From the NCBI RefSeq assembly GCF_023242475.1, contig NZ_JALJFG010000023.1:1-64000 (forward strand): a DNA stretch of 64,000 bases, given 5' to 3'. Position 1 is the stretch's first letter. The number at the start of each line of letters is the position of its first letter. Positions 1 through 8,538 of the stretch are shown here, in pieces. The stretch comes from Pseudomonas sp. MWU15-20650 (GTDB lineage Bacteria; Pseudomonadota; Gammaproteobacteria; Pseudomonadales; Pseudomonadaceae). The notes beneath the pieces are model-generated. The model was not told the DNA's origin. It did not search any database and saw only the letters and a list, made by a program, of their open reading frames with translations. The translations under genes were made by a program, and so were the position numbers.

Positions 1-30
1 TCGTTGCGCGTTAATTAGGGAGAGTCGTGG

Positions 31-951
31 ATGACTGCCGCCGTACCTGCATTGCGCCTTGAAGGCACCATCGGCCTGATCGCACCCGCCGGCCCTGCCG
101 CACTGGATGTTGAAAAGGCAGGGCAATGGATGCGTGCCCGTGGCTATGAGCTGCGGATCTTTCCAGGAGTGTACGAGCGCGACGGCTACCTGGCCGGCAG
201 CGATGATGTGCGCCTGCGTGACCTGCATGCGGCGTTTGCCGACCCCGAGATCGATGCCATCTTCTGCCTGCGTGGTGGTTACGGCTCACCGCGTTTATTG
301 GATCGACTCGATTTCGACCTGATTCGCGCCAATCCCAAACCGTTTGTGGGTTACAGCGATATCACGGCGCTGCACCTTGCCATCAACCGTTACGTCGGTT
401 TCGTGACCTTTCACGGGCCGATGTTCAATGCCGACCTGCTCGGTGACAAGCAGCAGCCCACCGAGTCATCCTTGTTCAGCATGCTGCGGGGCCAACTGAG
501 CACCGGTAGCGTCTTGGCGCACCCGGTGGCTTACCCGTTGACTACGATCGAGCCTGGTATCGCTTGTGGGCGTTTGCTGGGGGGCAACCTGTCGATGATC
601 GCCGCAGTGATGGGCACGCCATACGACATCGATGCCGAAGGCATCATCCTGTTTATCGAAGACGTCAACGAGCCGATCTACCGTATCGACCGTCTGCTGA
701 CGCATCTGCGCCTGGCAGGCAAGCTGGCCCAGGTCGCGGGTGTGTTGGTGGGGGATGTGGCAGGGGTGGATAACGCTGTGCTGGAGCGGCTGCTCAAGCA
801 AACCTTCGAGCCTCTGCGCATTCCCGTGTTGTGCGGCTGGCGCAGCGGGCATTGCGATCCGAACCTGACGCTGCCAATGGGCGCAAGGGTGCGCCTGGAT
901 GCGGGGGAGCAGCGGGTGGTGTTGGAGCAGGATGTGGTGTTCAAGCCCTGA
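31..951 (+). CDS. Muramoyltetrapeptide (LD-) carboxypeptidase, peptidase S66 family
   Basis: Predicted cytoplasmic LD-carboxypeptidase of 306 residues, which would trim the terminal D-alanine from murein tetrapeptides during peptidoglycan recycling. The S66 catalytic set is visible: Ser109 in a GYSD motif (nucleophile elbow), Glu210 in FIED and His274 in SGHCDPN, in the order and spacing expected of LdcA. Length matches the family (about 300-310). The ATG at 31 has an AGGGAG ribosome binding site about ten bases upstream. No signal peptide is seen, which fits a cytoplasmic recycling enzyme. The next gene, on the opposite strand and convergent, also acts on peptidoglycan. Family assignment is firm; exact substrate is inferred. 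Confidence 0.9.
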   Translation: MTAAVPALRLEGTIGLIAPAGPAALDVEKAGQWMRARGYELRIFPGVYERDGYLAGSDDVRLRDLHAAFADPEIDAIFCLRGGYGSPRLLDRLDFDLIRANPKPFVGYSDITALHLAINRYVGFVTFHGPMFNADLLGDKQQPTESSLFSMLRGQLSTGSVLAHPVAYPLTTIEPGIACGRLLGGNLSMIAAVMGTPYDIDAEGIILFIEDVNEPIYRIDRLLTHLRLAGKLAQVAGVLVGDVAGVDNAVLERLLKQTFEPLRIPVLCGWRSGHCDPNLTLPMGARVRLDAGEQRVVLEQDVVFKP

Positions 952-971
952 ATTTGTTGGCGTCTGCTGAG

Positions 972-1037
972 CCGCTATCGGGAGCAAGCCCCCTCTCAGA
1001 TTTGACTGCACGCGCGGTCAAAGTGTGGGAGGGGGCC
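972..1037. repeat. Degenerate REPIN (inverted REP pair)
   Basis: An arm reading CGGGAGCAAGCCCCCT at about 979-994 faces an inverted partial arm GTGGGAGGGGGCC at about 1025-1037. The second arm has lost its distal half. It lies in the convergent gap between two stop codons and probably also forms a transcript-ending hairpin. Confidence 0.6.
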
Positions 1038-1049
1038 ATAACAGATCTA

Positions 1050-2372
1050 TCAGTTCTGCAGTGACTCGAGCAACTTCACCGTCGGATACCCATCCGCCGG
1101 CCACCCCAACGACTGCTGCGCCGCTCGAATCGCCTTGCGCGTGTTGGCGCCGATAATCCCGTCCGGGTTGCCAGCGTCATAACCCTTGGCACTGAGCGCT
1201 GTCTGCAGGTCGATACGTTGTGAGCGGCTCAACGGCAGTTCATCTTTTGGCCAGCTTCCCCGAATCACGCCACCGCCAGCAAACCGCTCCGACAGCAGGC
1301 CAACGGCCAATGCGTAGGACGATGAGTTGTTGTATTTAAGGATGGCGCGGAAGTTATCCAGCACCAGGAACGCCGGGCCACGGTAGCCGGCCGGCAGCAG
1401 CAACGCGGCGGACAGTTGGTCGACGTTGGCCGGCATGCTCGCGCCGGGCGGCAACTGGATACCCAGTTTCAGCCATTCGGCGACGGTCTTGCGGGTGCCA
1501 CCGTCGGCGAGGGTGTAATCGAAGTTGGCCGGCAGTTGTTTCACTTCCAGGCCCCACGGCTGGCCTCTCTGCCAACCGGAGCTTTGCAGGTAGTGTGCGG
1601 TGGAGGCGAGGGCGTCAGCCGGGCTGTTCCAGATGTCACGACGACCATCACCGTCGAAGTCCACGGCATGAGTGTTGTAGGTGGTCGGGATGAACTGGGT
1701 CTGGCCCATCGCGCCGGCCCAGGAGCCTTTCATCTGGTCGGCGGAAATATCGCCATGCTGGATGATCTGCAGCGCCGCCAGCAACTGTGCCTGTGCAAAT
1801 GCAGGGCGACGGCCCTCATAAGCCAGGGTTGCCAGGGAGCGGATCACCGAGTTATTGCCCTGGAACTGGCCAAAGTTGCTTTCCATGCCCCACACCGAGA
1901 CCAGTGCTTGGCGATCAACGCCATAACGGTCCTCGATGCGTTGCAGGGTATCGGCGTACTTGACCAGCAACGCCTGGCCATTGCGCACGCGCAGCGGCGA
2001 CAGGGCGCCATCGAGGTATTCCCAAACCGGGCGGGAAAACTCCGGCTGGCTGCGGTCGGCGCGAATCACCGCCATATCAGGGGTGACACCGGCAAAGGCG
2101 TTGTCGAAGACGGCAGGTGTGATCCCGGCTTTCAGGGCTTCGGCGCGAAAGCCAGCCATCCATTCGGCAAAGGTCTGGGTAGGTTGGATATCAAGATTGT
2201 CCACTGCCAATGGGGCAACCACGGCGGGCGCGACGGCCGGTGCGGTCTGGAGTTTAGGCAGGGGTTGAGCGTCCGCGGCGGTAGGTTTTTCCGCGCAGGC
2301 GACGAGCAGAATGAGGCTGGAGGCAGCGATCAATTGGCGAAGGTGCCAACGACGAGAAAGACTAGAGGGCAT
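1050..2372 (-). CDS. Lytic murein transglycosylase, MltB family, lipoprotein
   Basis: Predicted outer-membrane lytic transglycosylase (440 residues) that cleaves the MurNAc-GlcNAc bond in murein. The N-terminus is a lipoprotein signal with lipobox LLVAC (Cys26). An SLT_2/MltB domain follows (about residues 65-350); the catalytic Glu lies in the VWGMESNFG motif, and GAMGQTQFIP is the second family signature. A C-terminal peptidoglycan-binding domain (about 375-437) ends the protein. The domain order matches the Pseudomonas MltB-like proteins near PA3992 as I recall them. It is convergent with the LD-carboxypeptidase gene. The ATG start gives a good lipoprotein leader, which supports this start. 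Confidence 0.9.
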   Translation of the reverse strand: MPSSLSRRWHLRQLIAASSLILLVACAEKPTAADAQPLPKLQTAPAVAPAVVAPLAVDNLDIQPTQTFAEWMAGFRAEALKAGITPAVFDNAFAGVTPDMAVIRADRSQPEFSRPVWEYLDGALSPLRVRNGQALLVKYADTLQRIEDRYGVDRQALVSVWGMESNFGQFQGNNSVIRSLATLAYEGRRPAFAQAQLLAALQIIQHGDISADQMKGSWAGAMGQTQFIPTTYNTHAVDFDGDGRRDIWNSPADALASTAHYLQSSGWQRGQPWGLEVKQLPANFDYTLADGGTRKTVAEWLKLGIQLPPGASMPANVDQLSAALLLPAGYRGPAFLVLDNFRAILKYNNSSSYALAVGLLSERFAGGGVIRGSWPKDELPLSRSQRIDLQTALSAKGYDAGNPDGIIGANTRKAIRAAQQSLGWPADGYPTVKLLESLQN

Positions 2373-2433
2373 GCACAGGTCCAGGGATTACAAATCAGGT
2401 GCAGACCTTATCATGCCAGAGGGGCGCTTGCCT

Positions 2434-2598
2434 TCAGGCAGCCAGAAAGTAAGAAGCCTCCCAGCTATTAGACTGGAAGGCTTCGCGGCGGTAGCTGCCT
2501 TTGCCCTTGCCGGCGCGTTCCTGACGGCTGCGGAACAGTGGCTGGGCGATGATGGATTTGGCCTTGTTGGGGCCATGCTTGGATGGCTTTTTGCTCAT
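2434..2598 (-). CDS. arfA: Alternative ribosome-rescue factor A (ArfA)
   Basis: Encodes a 54-residue basic peptide, MSKKPSKHGPNKAKSI..., with the ArfA core: AQPLFRSRQE followed by the KGKGSYRR patch and a SxSWEAS tail. ArfA enters stalled ribosomes and recruits RF2 to release the nascent chain when tmRNA fails. In enterobacteria the arfA transcript is cut or terminated inside the ORF so that ArfA itself is a tmRNA substrate. Here a strong hairpin lies in the last third of the ORF, as that mechanism would need. An in-frame upstream ATG at about 2640 is less likely because the ArfA homology begins at 2598. Confidence 0.85.
   Translation of the reverse strand: MSKKPSKHGPNKAKSIIAQPLFRSRQERAGKGKGSYRREAFQSNSWEASYFLAA
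2453..2484 (-). terminator. Hairpin inside the arfA ORF (self-limiting terminator or RNase III site)
   Basis: Read on the minus strand, arms 2473-2484 and 2453-2464 pair over 12 bp with an 8-nt loop. The only non-Watson-Crick pair is a G-U that is stable in the minus-strand RNA but would be a C-A mismatch in the plus-strand RNA, so selection appears to act on the arfA transcript. The hairpin is followed by TTACTTTC and lies about six codons before the stop. Confidence 0.7.
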
Positions 2599-2690
2599 GA
2601 TCGGTTCTCTCGTCGGATGAAGTGGAGCGGGGCAAATCATCGGCCTATGTAACGGCGCTGTAAAGCCTGAGAATTGTAAACACGATCAAC

Positions 2691-2722
2691 GTGTGGGAAG
2701 GGGGGCTTGCCCCCTCCCACAT
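2691..2722. repeat. Short REP-type hairpin at the 3' end of holA
   Basis: GTGGGAAGGGGGGC and GCCCCCTCCCAC face each other across two bases, immediately past the holA stop. It is a compact REP palindrome and a likely transcript-end structure for holA. Confidence 0.55.
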
Positions 2723-3759
2723 TATTCGGCAGGCAACGCCAGGCGCTGGCCAGCCATCAGCAGTGACAAACGGCTCAGGCTCATCCATGGCGAACCCGCC
2801 GCCTGGCCCTTGATCTGTGCATCGATGCGCTGCGCTTCCAGCAACAGCTGCGCCCAGCGTTGCGCCGAGTGCCGTTGCAGGGCTTTGCTCATCAAGGGTT
2901 TGCGTTTGTCCCACACCGGTGGCCTGGCTTGGCTGAAACATTTGTCCAGTGGAATGCCTTGGCTGTATTGCAGGGCAATGTTCGCCAGTACCCGCAGTTC
3001 TCGGGCCAGGGCCCAGAGAATCACCGGCGGCTCCACACCTTCACCGCGCAGCCCTTCGAGCATGCGCAGGGCGTGGGCGGGTTCACCGTTGAGGATCGCG
3101 TCTACCAATCCGAACACATCAAAGCGAGCGCTATCGGCCACGGCGCCTTGTACGGTTTCGACGGTGATCTGCCCGTCTTCGGCCATCAGCTTGAGCTTTT
3201 CGATCTCCTGGGCGGCGGCAAGCAGGTTGCCCTCGACCCGGGCGGCGATCAGCTCTACGGCATCTTGTGTCGCCGACAGCCCCGACTGCGACAGGCGTTG
3301 GCGAATCCATTGCGGCAACTGACTGCTGTCCACTGGCCAGATCTGGATGAACTGGGTTTGCGGGCCCTCTACCAGTGCCTTGCCCCACTTGGTTTTCTGC
3401 GCGCTGCCGTCAAGCTTGGGCAGGCTGACCAGCAAAATCGTGTCTTCGGCAGGTCGCGAGCAGTATTCCATCAAGGCTGCCGCCCCCTTGTCGCCGGGCT
3501 TGCCCGACGGCAGGCGCAGTTCCAACAGGCGTTTTTCGGCAAACAGCGACATGCTCGCACCGGCTTGCAACAGCGTGCCCCAGTCGAAACTGGCGTCGGC
3601 GCTGAAAACCTGGCGTTCATCGAAACCTTGCTGGCGCGCAGCCGTGCGAATGGCGTCGGCCGCCTCCTGGCAAAGCAACGGGTCATCGCCGCTGACAATG
3701 TAGACAGGCGCGAGGCCACCTTGCAGGTGTTTGGCGAGTTGGGCGGGGGCGAGTTTCAT
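2722..3759 (-). CDS. holA: DNA polymerase III subunit delta
   Basis: Clamp-loader delta subunit (345 residues), which opens the beta sliding clamp as part of the DnaX complex. The N-terminus (MKLAPAQLAKHL.., then VYIVSGDDPLLCQEA) is the typical HolA start, and the protein has the usual length (about 340). It is the last gene of the minus-strand set leuS-lptE-holA, an order conserved from E. coli to Pseudomonas. The gap to lptE is only 39 bp and contains a perfect 10-bp hairpin just upstream of this ATG. Confidence 0.93.
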   Translation of the reverse strand: MKLAPAQLAKHLQGGLAPVYIVSGDDPLLCQEAADAIRTAARQQGFDERQVFSADASFDWGTLLQAGASMSLFAEKRLLELRLPSGKPGDKGAAALMEYCSRPAEDTILLVSLPKLDGSAQKTKWGKALVEGPQTQFIQIWPVDSSQLPQWIRQRLSQSGLSATQDAVELIAARVEGNLLAAAQEIEKLKLMAEDGQITVETVQGAVADSARFDVFGLVDAILNGEPAHALRMLEGLRGEGVEPPVILWALARELRVLANIALQYSQGIPLDKCFSQARPPVWDKRKPLMSKALQRHSAQRWAQLLLEAQRIDAQIKGQAAGSPWMSLSRLSLLMAGQRLALPAE

Positions 3760-3770
3760 AGGCGGGTCGA

Positions 3771-3793
3771 ACGGGGCGCCAGGGGCGCCCCGT
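3771..3793 (-). other. Intercistronic hairpin between lptE and holA
   Basis: Arms ACGGGGCGCC (3771-3780) and GGCGCCCCGT (3784-3793) are perfect complements with a 3-nt loop. In the polycistronic RNA this structure lies between the lptE stop (3799) and the holA start (3759). There is no U-tract, so an effect on mRNA stability or holA translation is more likely than termination. Confidence 0.5.
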
Positions 3794-3798
3794 CTGGC

Positions 3799-4404
3799 TT
3801 ACTCGGCAGGGACTTCAACAGGCGATTGTTTCGGCGTGTTGTTTTCATACTCCTGCGCCGCTTTCAGGGCATCGGCGTCAGCCTTGGCCTTGTTGTCGGC
3901 GGTTTGTTGCAGGGCGGCCAGTTTTTCCGGCGTCAGCTGCTGCAGGCGCACCATCAAGCGCTGGATCAGCTCACGACGCATTTCCTTGCGAACCTGGATG
4001 GACTCCGAATCCGAACCCACCAGGTTGTTGCCATCGTGGCTCACGATCTTTTGGACCTGGATCTTGTCGCCCATCAATGGCAAATGGTCACGGCCTTGCA
4101 TTTCGAAGTTGAGCGCGGTGTTCAACTCGATATCGGACGCGCGGCCGGCGCTGGCGTAGCTGATATTACGCTGGGTTTCTTTCTCGTCCACCAGCACCAG
4201 CTTGTAGGTCGCGCCGGTGTAGACGTGCACGCCGCTGTTTTCCAGGGTCTGGCGCAGCTGGGTCACGGTATCGCCATAGGCGTCACGGGCGCTGACGTCG
4301 AGCTCTTTGAGCGCCAGTTCATTGGTGCCGGTACCGCGCAGCTGGAAGCCGCAAGCGCTTAACAGCACAGCAAGGCCCATAACCAGCAGATTGCGTTTGA
4401 TCAT
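3799..4404 (-). CDS. lptE: LPS-assembly lipoprotein LptE
   Basis: Outer-membrane lipoprotein (201 residues) that plugs the LptD barrel and helps insert lipopolysaccharide into the outer leaflet. The signal peptide ends in a clear lipobox, LSAC, with Cys18 followed by GFQLRG, a signature of LptE. The C-terminal tail is rich in Ala, Lys and Glu, which is usual in pseudomonads. It lies between leuS and holA, the conserved position of lptE (formerly rlpB). Expression is probably coupled to leuS. Confidence 0.92.
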   Translation of the reverse strand: MIKRNLLVMGLAVLLSACGFQLRGTGTNELALKELDVSARDAYGDTVTQLRQTLENSGVHVYTGATYKLVLVDEKETQRNISYASAGRASDIELNTALNFEMQGRDHLPLMGDKIQVQKIVSHDGNNLVGSDSESIQVRKEMRRELIQRLMVRLQQLTPEKLAALQQTADNKAKADADALKAAQEYENNTPKQSPVEVPAE

Positions 4405-4462
4405 TTTGTTGCTCCCCTTGAAACCATGCGGGCCTTATCGAGGCCCTAAAGGTTTAGTTCGA

Positions 4463-4482
4463 CGCAGGGCTCGAGCCCTGCG
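4463..4482 (-). other. Perfect 20-bp palindrome between leuS and lptE
   Basis: The sequence from 4463 to 4482, centred on CTCGAG, reads identically on both strands. In the leuS-lptE transcript it could fold into a 9- or 10-bp hairpin. No U-run follows, so it is at most a weak terminator or a processing site. Confidence 0.4.
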
Positions 4483-4492
4483 CCCAATCCGA

Positions 4493-7099
4493 TTAGCTCG
4501 CGACGATGTTGACCAGTTTACCGGGCACCACGATCACTTTGCGGATCGTCAAGCCTTCGGTAAAGCGCAGCACGTTCTCGTTGATACGGGCCGCCGCTTC
4601 GACCTCTTCACGGCTGGCGCTGGCCGGCATGTCGATCTGGCCGCGCAGTTTGCCGTTGACCTGGATCACCAGTTGCAATGTGTCCTGTACCAGGGCGCTG
4701 TCATCCTGAACCGGCCAGCGGGCATTAATGACCGCACCGCTGTGGCCCAAGCGGCTCCACAGCTCGTGGCTGATGTGCGGCGTGATCGGAGCCAGCAACA
4801 GGGTCACCGTCTCCAGGCCTTCCTGGATCAGGGCACGGTCTTGCTCGGTGGCCTGCGGTGCTTTTTCCAGAACGTTCATCAGCGTCATCACTTGAGCGAT
4901 CGCGGTGTTGAACTTGTGGTTCTGCCCTACGTCCTGGCCGGCTTGGCGGATGGCCAGGTGGGTGCTGCGGCGAATGGCTTTTTGCTCGTCGTTCAAGGCC
5001 GCGACGTCCAGCTTGCCCGGCAAGCCCTGGCTGACATGGGCATGCGCCAGGCGCCAGACACGCTTGAGGAAGCGGTGCGAACCTTCGACACCCGCGTCGG
5101 ACCATTCCGCGCTCATGTCAGGCGGCGAAGCGAACATCATGAACAGGCGGCAGGTATCGGCACCGAACTGGTCGATCATCGATTGAGGGTCGACGCCGTT
5201 GTTCTTCGACTTGGCCATCTTCTCGGTGCCACCGATTTCCACCGGCAGGCCGTCGGATTTCAGTTTGGCGCTGATGACCTTGGCTTTGCTGTCGCGCTCG
5301 AGCTCAACGTCGGCTGGGTTGAACCAGGTATAGGCGCCATTGGCCTCGCGGCGATAATACGTGTCGGCGATGACCATGCCCTGGGTCAGCAGGTTCTTGA
5401 ACGGCTCATCGGAACTCACCAGGCCCTCGTCGCGCATCAGCTTGTGGAAGAAGCGCGCATACAGCAGGTGAAGGATGGCGTGCTCGATACCGCCGATGTA
5501 CTGGTCCACCGGCAACCAGTGGTCGGCCGCGGATTTCTCGACCAGGCCACCTTCATAGTGTGGCGAGGCGTAACGGGCGTAGTACCACGAGGACTCGACG
5601 AAGGTGTCCATGGTGTCGGTTTCACGCTTGGCCGGAGCACCGCATTTCGGGCAGCTGCAGGTGTAGAACTCGGGCATGCGGGCCAATGGCGAACCGGCGC
5701 CGTCCGGGACGACATCTTCCGGCAGTACGACGGGCAGCTGCTCTTCCGGCACCGGTACGTCACCGCAGGTGTCGCAGTGGATGATCGGGATCGGGCAGCC
5801 CCAGTAACGCTGGCGGCTGATGCCCCAGTCGCGCAGGCGGAACTGGGTGCGTGAGGCACCGAGGTTTTTCTTGATCAGGGCAACTTCGATGGCGTCGAAG
5901 GCGCCCTGGAAGTCGAGGCCGTCGAACTCGCCGGAGTTGATCAACTCACCGTGCTCGCCGTAGGCGTCTTGCCACGGGGCCGGGTTGGTGTCGCCCGAGC
6001 GGGTGCGTACCACGGATTTGATCGGCAGGCTGTACTTGGTGGCGAATTCAAAATCGCGCTCGTCGTGCGCCGGTACAGCCATGACTGCGCCGTCGCCGTA
6101 GTGCATCAGCACGTAGTTGGCGACCCATACCGGCAGTTTCTCGCCGGTCAGTGGGTGCTCGACGAACAGGCCGGTCGGCAGGCCTTTCTTCTCCTGGGTG
6201 GCGACGTCGGCTTCAGCCACGCTGCCGCCTTTGCATTCGGCGATGAACGCCGAAAGCTCCGGGTTGTTCTGTGCGGCCTGGGTAGCCAGCGGGTGTTCAG
6301 CGGCCACGGCGACATAGGTCGCGCCCATCAGGGTGTCGGGGCGGGTGGTGAAGACTTTGAGTGCGCCCGCTTCGCCAATCGAGTCGACGTTGTACGGGAA
6401 CTGTACTTCCATGCCCTTGGATTTACCGATCCAGTTGCGCTGCATGGTCTTGACCTGTTCAGGCCAGCCCGGCAGGTCGTCGAGGCTCGACAAGAGTTCA
6501 TCCGCGTAGGCAGTGATCTTGAAGTAGTACATCGGGATTTCGCGCTTTTCGATCAGCGCGCCGGAACGCCAGCCGCGACCGTCGATGACCTGCTCGTTGG
6601 CCAGTACGGTCTGGTCGATCGGGTCCCAGTTCACGGTGCCGCTCTTTTTGTAGATCACCCCTTTTTCGAACAGGCGAGTGAACAGCCATTGTTCCCAGCG
6701 GTAGTAGTCCGGCTTGCAGGTGGTCACTTCGCGGGACCAGTCCACCGCCAGGCCCAGGCTGCGCAGCTGGTTCTTCATGTAGGCGATGTTTTCGTAGGTC
6801 CACTTGGCGGGCGCTACGTTGTTCTTCATCGCGGCGTTTTCTGCCGGCATGCCGAAGGCGTCCCAACCCATGGGTTGCAGGACGTTCTTGCCGAGCATGC
6901 GCTGGTAGCGCGAGATGACGTCGCCGATGGTGTAGTTGCGCACGTGCCCCATGTGTAGCTTGCCGCTGGGGTAAGGGAACATCGATAGGCAGTAGTAAGT
7001 CTCCTTGCCTGGCTGTTCACTGACTTCAAAGGACTTTTGCTCGTCCCAGAAGGTTTGGGCGGCATTTTCTATTTCACGGGGCTGATATTGTTCGTGCAT
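4493..7099 (-). CDS. leuS: Leucyl-tRNA synthetase
   Basis: Class I aminoacyl-tRNA synthetase of 868 residues that charges tRNA-Leu. The HIGH motif appears as HMGH in the N-terminal Rossmann fold and the KMSKS loop as KMAKSKNNG. The CP1 editing domain carries TTRPDTLMGATY, and a zinc-ribbon segment with CPKCGAP is present. I place the start at the ATG at 7099 (MHEQYQPREIE), which gives the standard Pseudomonas LeuRS length; the open frame continues upstream to 7165 but that stretch has no homology. It heads the leuS-lptE-holA unit. Confidence 0.96.
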   Translation of the reverse strand: MHEQYQPREIENAAQTFWDEQKSFEVSEQPGKETYYCLSMFPYPSGKLHMGHVRNYTIGDVISRYQRMLGKNVLQPMGWDAFGMPAENAAMKNNVAPAKWTYENIAYMKNQLRSLGLAVDWSREVTTCKPDYYRWEQWLFTRLFEKGVIYKKSGTVNWDPIDQTVLANEQVIDGRGWRSGALIEKREIPMYYFKITAYADELLSSLDDLPGWPEQVKTMQRNWIGKSKGMEVQFPYNVDSIGEAGALKVFTTRPDTLMGATYVAVAAEHPLATQAAQNNPELSAFIAECKGGSVAEADVATQEKKGLPTGLFVEHPLTGEKLPVWVANYVLMHYGDGAVMAVPAHDERDFEFATKYSLPIKSVVRTRSGDTNPAPWQDAYGEHGELINSGEFDGLDFQGAFDAIEVALIKKNLGASRTQFRLRDWGISRQRYWGCPIPIIHCDTCGDVPVPEEQLPVVLPEDVVPDGAGSPLARMPEFYTCSCPKCGAPAKRETDTMDTFVESSWYYARYASPHYEGGLVEKSAADHWLPVDQYIGGIEHAILHLLYARFFHKLMRDEGLVSSDEPFKNLLTQGMVIADTYYRREANGAYTWFNPADVELERDSKAKVISAKLKSDGLPVEIGGTEKMAKSKNNGVDPQSMIDQFGADTCRLFMMFASPPDMSAEWSDAGVEGSHRFLKRVWRLAHAHVSQGLPGKLDVAALNDEQKAIRRSTHLAIRQAGQDVGQNHKFNTAIAQVMTLMNVLEKAPQATEQDRALIQEGLETVTLLLAPITPHISHELWSRLGHSGAVINARWPVQDDSALVQDTLQLVIQVNGKLRGQIDMPASASREEVEAAARINENVLRFTEGLTIRKVIVVPGKLVNIVAS

Positions 7100-7361
7100 G
7101 GCTACTTTTGAACTGAATAGGGGTGGCCTAATCCTCTTCGGTGCAATGTTCAGGTTGATCGACACCCAAAAGCGGCGCGTCCGTGCCCAAACCCTGCGGG
7201 AAGTGGAGTTACAGGAAGCGCCGTAGCATACATGACCCCACTCTATCGAGGGAAACCCTGATTGCGCAGGCAGGGCCGTCTGTCGCGGCGCCGGGCAGGC
7301 GTAGCCACGGGGACTACGCTGTTTATTGGGGAGTGAGTCATATCTTCAATGAGGTGAGGGG

Positions 7362-7679
7362 ATGGTTGAATCGCAGCTGACTTTAACGAAACCGCAGTTA
7401 TATGAAGGACTGATCGACCGTTTGGGTCGAGCATTGGATGCCGCTAGCACTGCAGGCCGATTGCGTGATGAACGGCCTCTGGAGTTGGAGTTGCGAGGCT
7501 TGAGCCAGGCAGAGCTTGAGTTGATCAAGGGCTATCTGGAACTGAATCACCGACGTGCCTCTCGTGGACAGGCTTCCCCGCCGGCCCAGGAGCCCTTGCG
7601 TTCGGCCAAGGTCATTTGGCTGAAGGATGTATTTGCCGGTCGCGGCCCTGAAAAACTTCGGGTCGTACGGTGCAAGTGA
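7362..7679 (+). CDS. Hypothetical protein, small conserved pseudomonad gene next to leuS
   Basis: A 105-residue protein that I do not assign to a named family. It is soluble, with no signal peptide or membrane segment. Residues about 8-70 are rich in Leu, Glu and Arg and look helical (for example LELRGLSQAELELIKGYLEL); the tail is basic with a single Cys near the end. The start ATG has a strong GAGGTGAGGGG upstream. It is divergent from leuS and matches the position of the PA3986-type hypothetical gene in my recollection. It is not the zinc-ribbon YbeL protein that neighbours leuS in E. coli, because the cysteine pairs are absent. Confidence 0.75.
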   Translation: MVESQLTLTKPQLYEGLIDRLGRALDAASTAGRLRDERPLELELRGLSQAELELIKGYLELNHRRASRGQASPPAQEPLRSAKVIWLKDVFAGRGPEKLRVVRCK

Positions 7680-7754
7680 AGCACAGCGTTATCCGCTAGC
7701 CTTCTCGAAATGTGCTGGTAAAGATTGTCGTTAAACCCCGTTGGATCTAGGCTT

Positions 7755-7776
7755 CGGGCATCTTTGGAGATGCCCG
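7755..7776 (+). promoter_or_regulatory. Hairpin abutting the start codon of the ElyC-like gene
   Basis: CGGGCATCT (7755-7763) and AGATGCCCG (7768-7776) form a perfect 9-bp stem with loop TTGG. The only plausible Shine-Dalgarno for the next gene (GGAG, 7766-7769) is in the loop and the start of the 3' arm, and the ATG at 7777 follows the stem directly. It could mask ribosome binding or end the upstream transcript; only four T residues follow at about 7782-7785. Confidence 0.5.
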
Positions 7777-8538
7777 ATGCCTTTTCGTTATTTCATTAAA
7801 CAATTGCTGTTGCCGCCCGGCATTTTTTTGCTGTTGCTGGCGTTTGCCTGGTGGCTTCGCCGCAGTCGCCCGCGCCTGGCCGGGTTCTGTTTTGCCCTGG
7901 GCTTGGGAGGGATGTGGCTGATCAGCTTGCCGGTGGTGGTGCAGTGGGGTGCTCACACCCTGGAGACCGAGCCGCCGTTGGCCCGTGAAGACTGGGCAAC
8001 GCTGGCCCAGCGAGCCGATGCGATTGTGGTGTTGGGTTCTGGGCGTGAGCGCGGCGATCTTGCGTGGGGGACGGACCAGCCCACCGGTATCGGGTTGGAA
8101 CGTGAGCGTTACGCGGCGCGACTGGCCAAGGCGTCCGGGTTACCGGTGCTGACCACTGGCGGTTTGCACTACGGCACGCCGCCCAGTGAAGCCGAACTGA
8201 TGGCCGTGTCGATGCAGGACGACTTTGGCGTCACCGTGCGCTGGAAGGAAGAGCGCAGCCGCACGACCTGGGAAAACGCCCAGATGAGCGCCGAGGTGCT
8301 ATTACCCCAAGGCATCAAGCGTGTAGTGGTGGTGACCCAGGCTTGGCATATGCCGCGTTCGGTCTGGAGCTTTGAGAAAGCCGGCTTCACCGTTGTGCCG
8401 GGGCCGGTAGGCTTTTTGGGGGTGGACAACGCCCGTCCGCTGGGCGGCTGGATGCCGGAGTTCAAGTCGGTGTGGCAGAGCGGACAATTGATCAACGAAG
8501 CGGTGGGGCAGGTGGGGTATCGGTTGTTTTATCGGTAA
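7777..8538 (+). CDS. ElyC/SanA/YdcF-family (DUF218) membrane protein
   Basis: A 253-residue DUF218 protein. Two hydrophobic segments at the N-terminus (about 8-25 and 37-58) anchor it in the inner membrane; the DUF218 domain follows, with DAIVVLGSGRERG, a TGG motif and the NAQMSAE and TQAWHMPRS signatures. E. coli ElyC has the same layout and affects undecaprenyl-carrier use in envelope synthesis, so a role in envelope biogenesis is inferred. The ATG at 7777 is preferred over the TTG at 7741 because the membrane segment starts directly after it. Confidence 0.85.
   Translation: MPFRYFIKQLLLPPGIFLLLLAFAWWLRRSRPRLAGFCFALGLGGMWLISLPVVVQWGAHTLETEPPLAREDWATLAQRADAIVVLGSGRERGDLAWGTDQPTGIGLERERYAARLAKASGLPVLTTGGLHYGTPPSEAELMAVSMQDDFGVTVRWKEERSRTTWENAQMSAEVLLPQGIKRVVVVTQAWHMPRSVWSFEKAGFTVVPGPVGFLGVDNARPLGGWMPEFKSVWQSGQLINEAVGQVGYRLFYR

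Noticed and set aside
2860..4362. 500-codon plus-strand open frame
   Set aside because: It lies antisense to holA and lptE, whose products are clearly recognisable; long antisense frames are common in GC-rich DNA.
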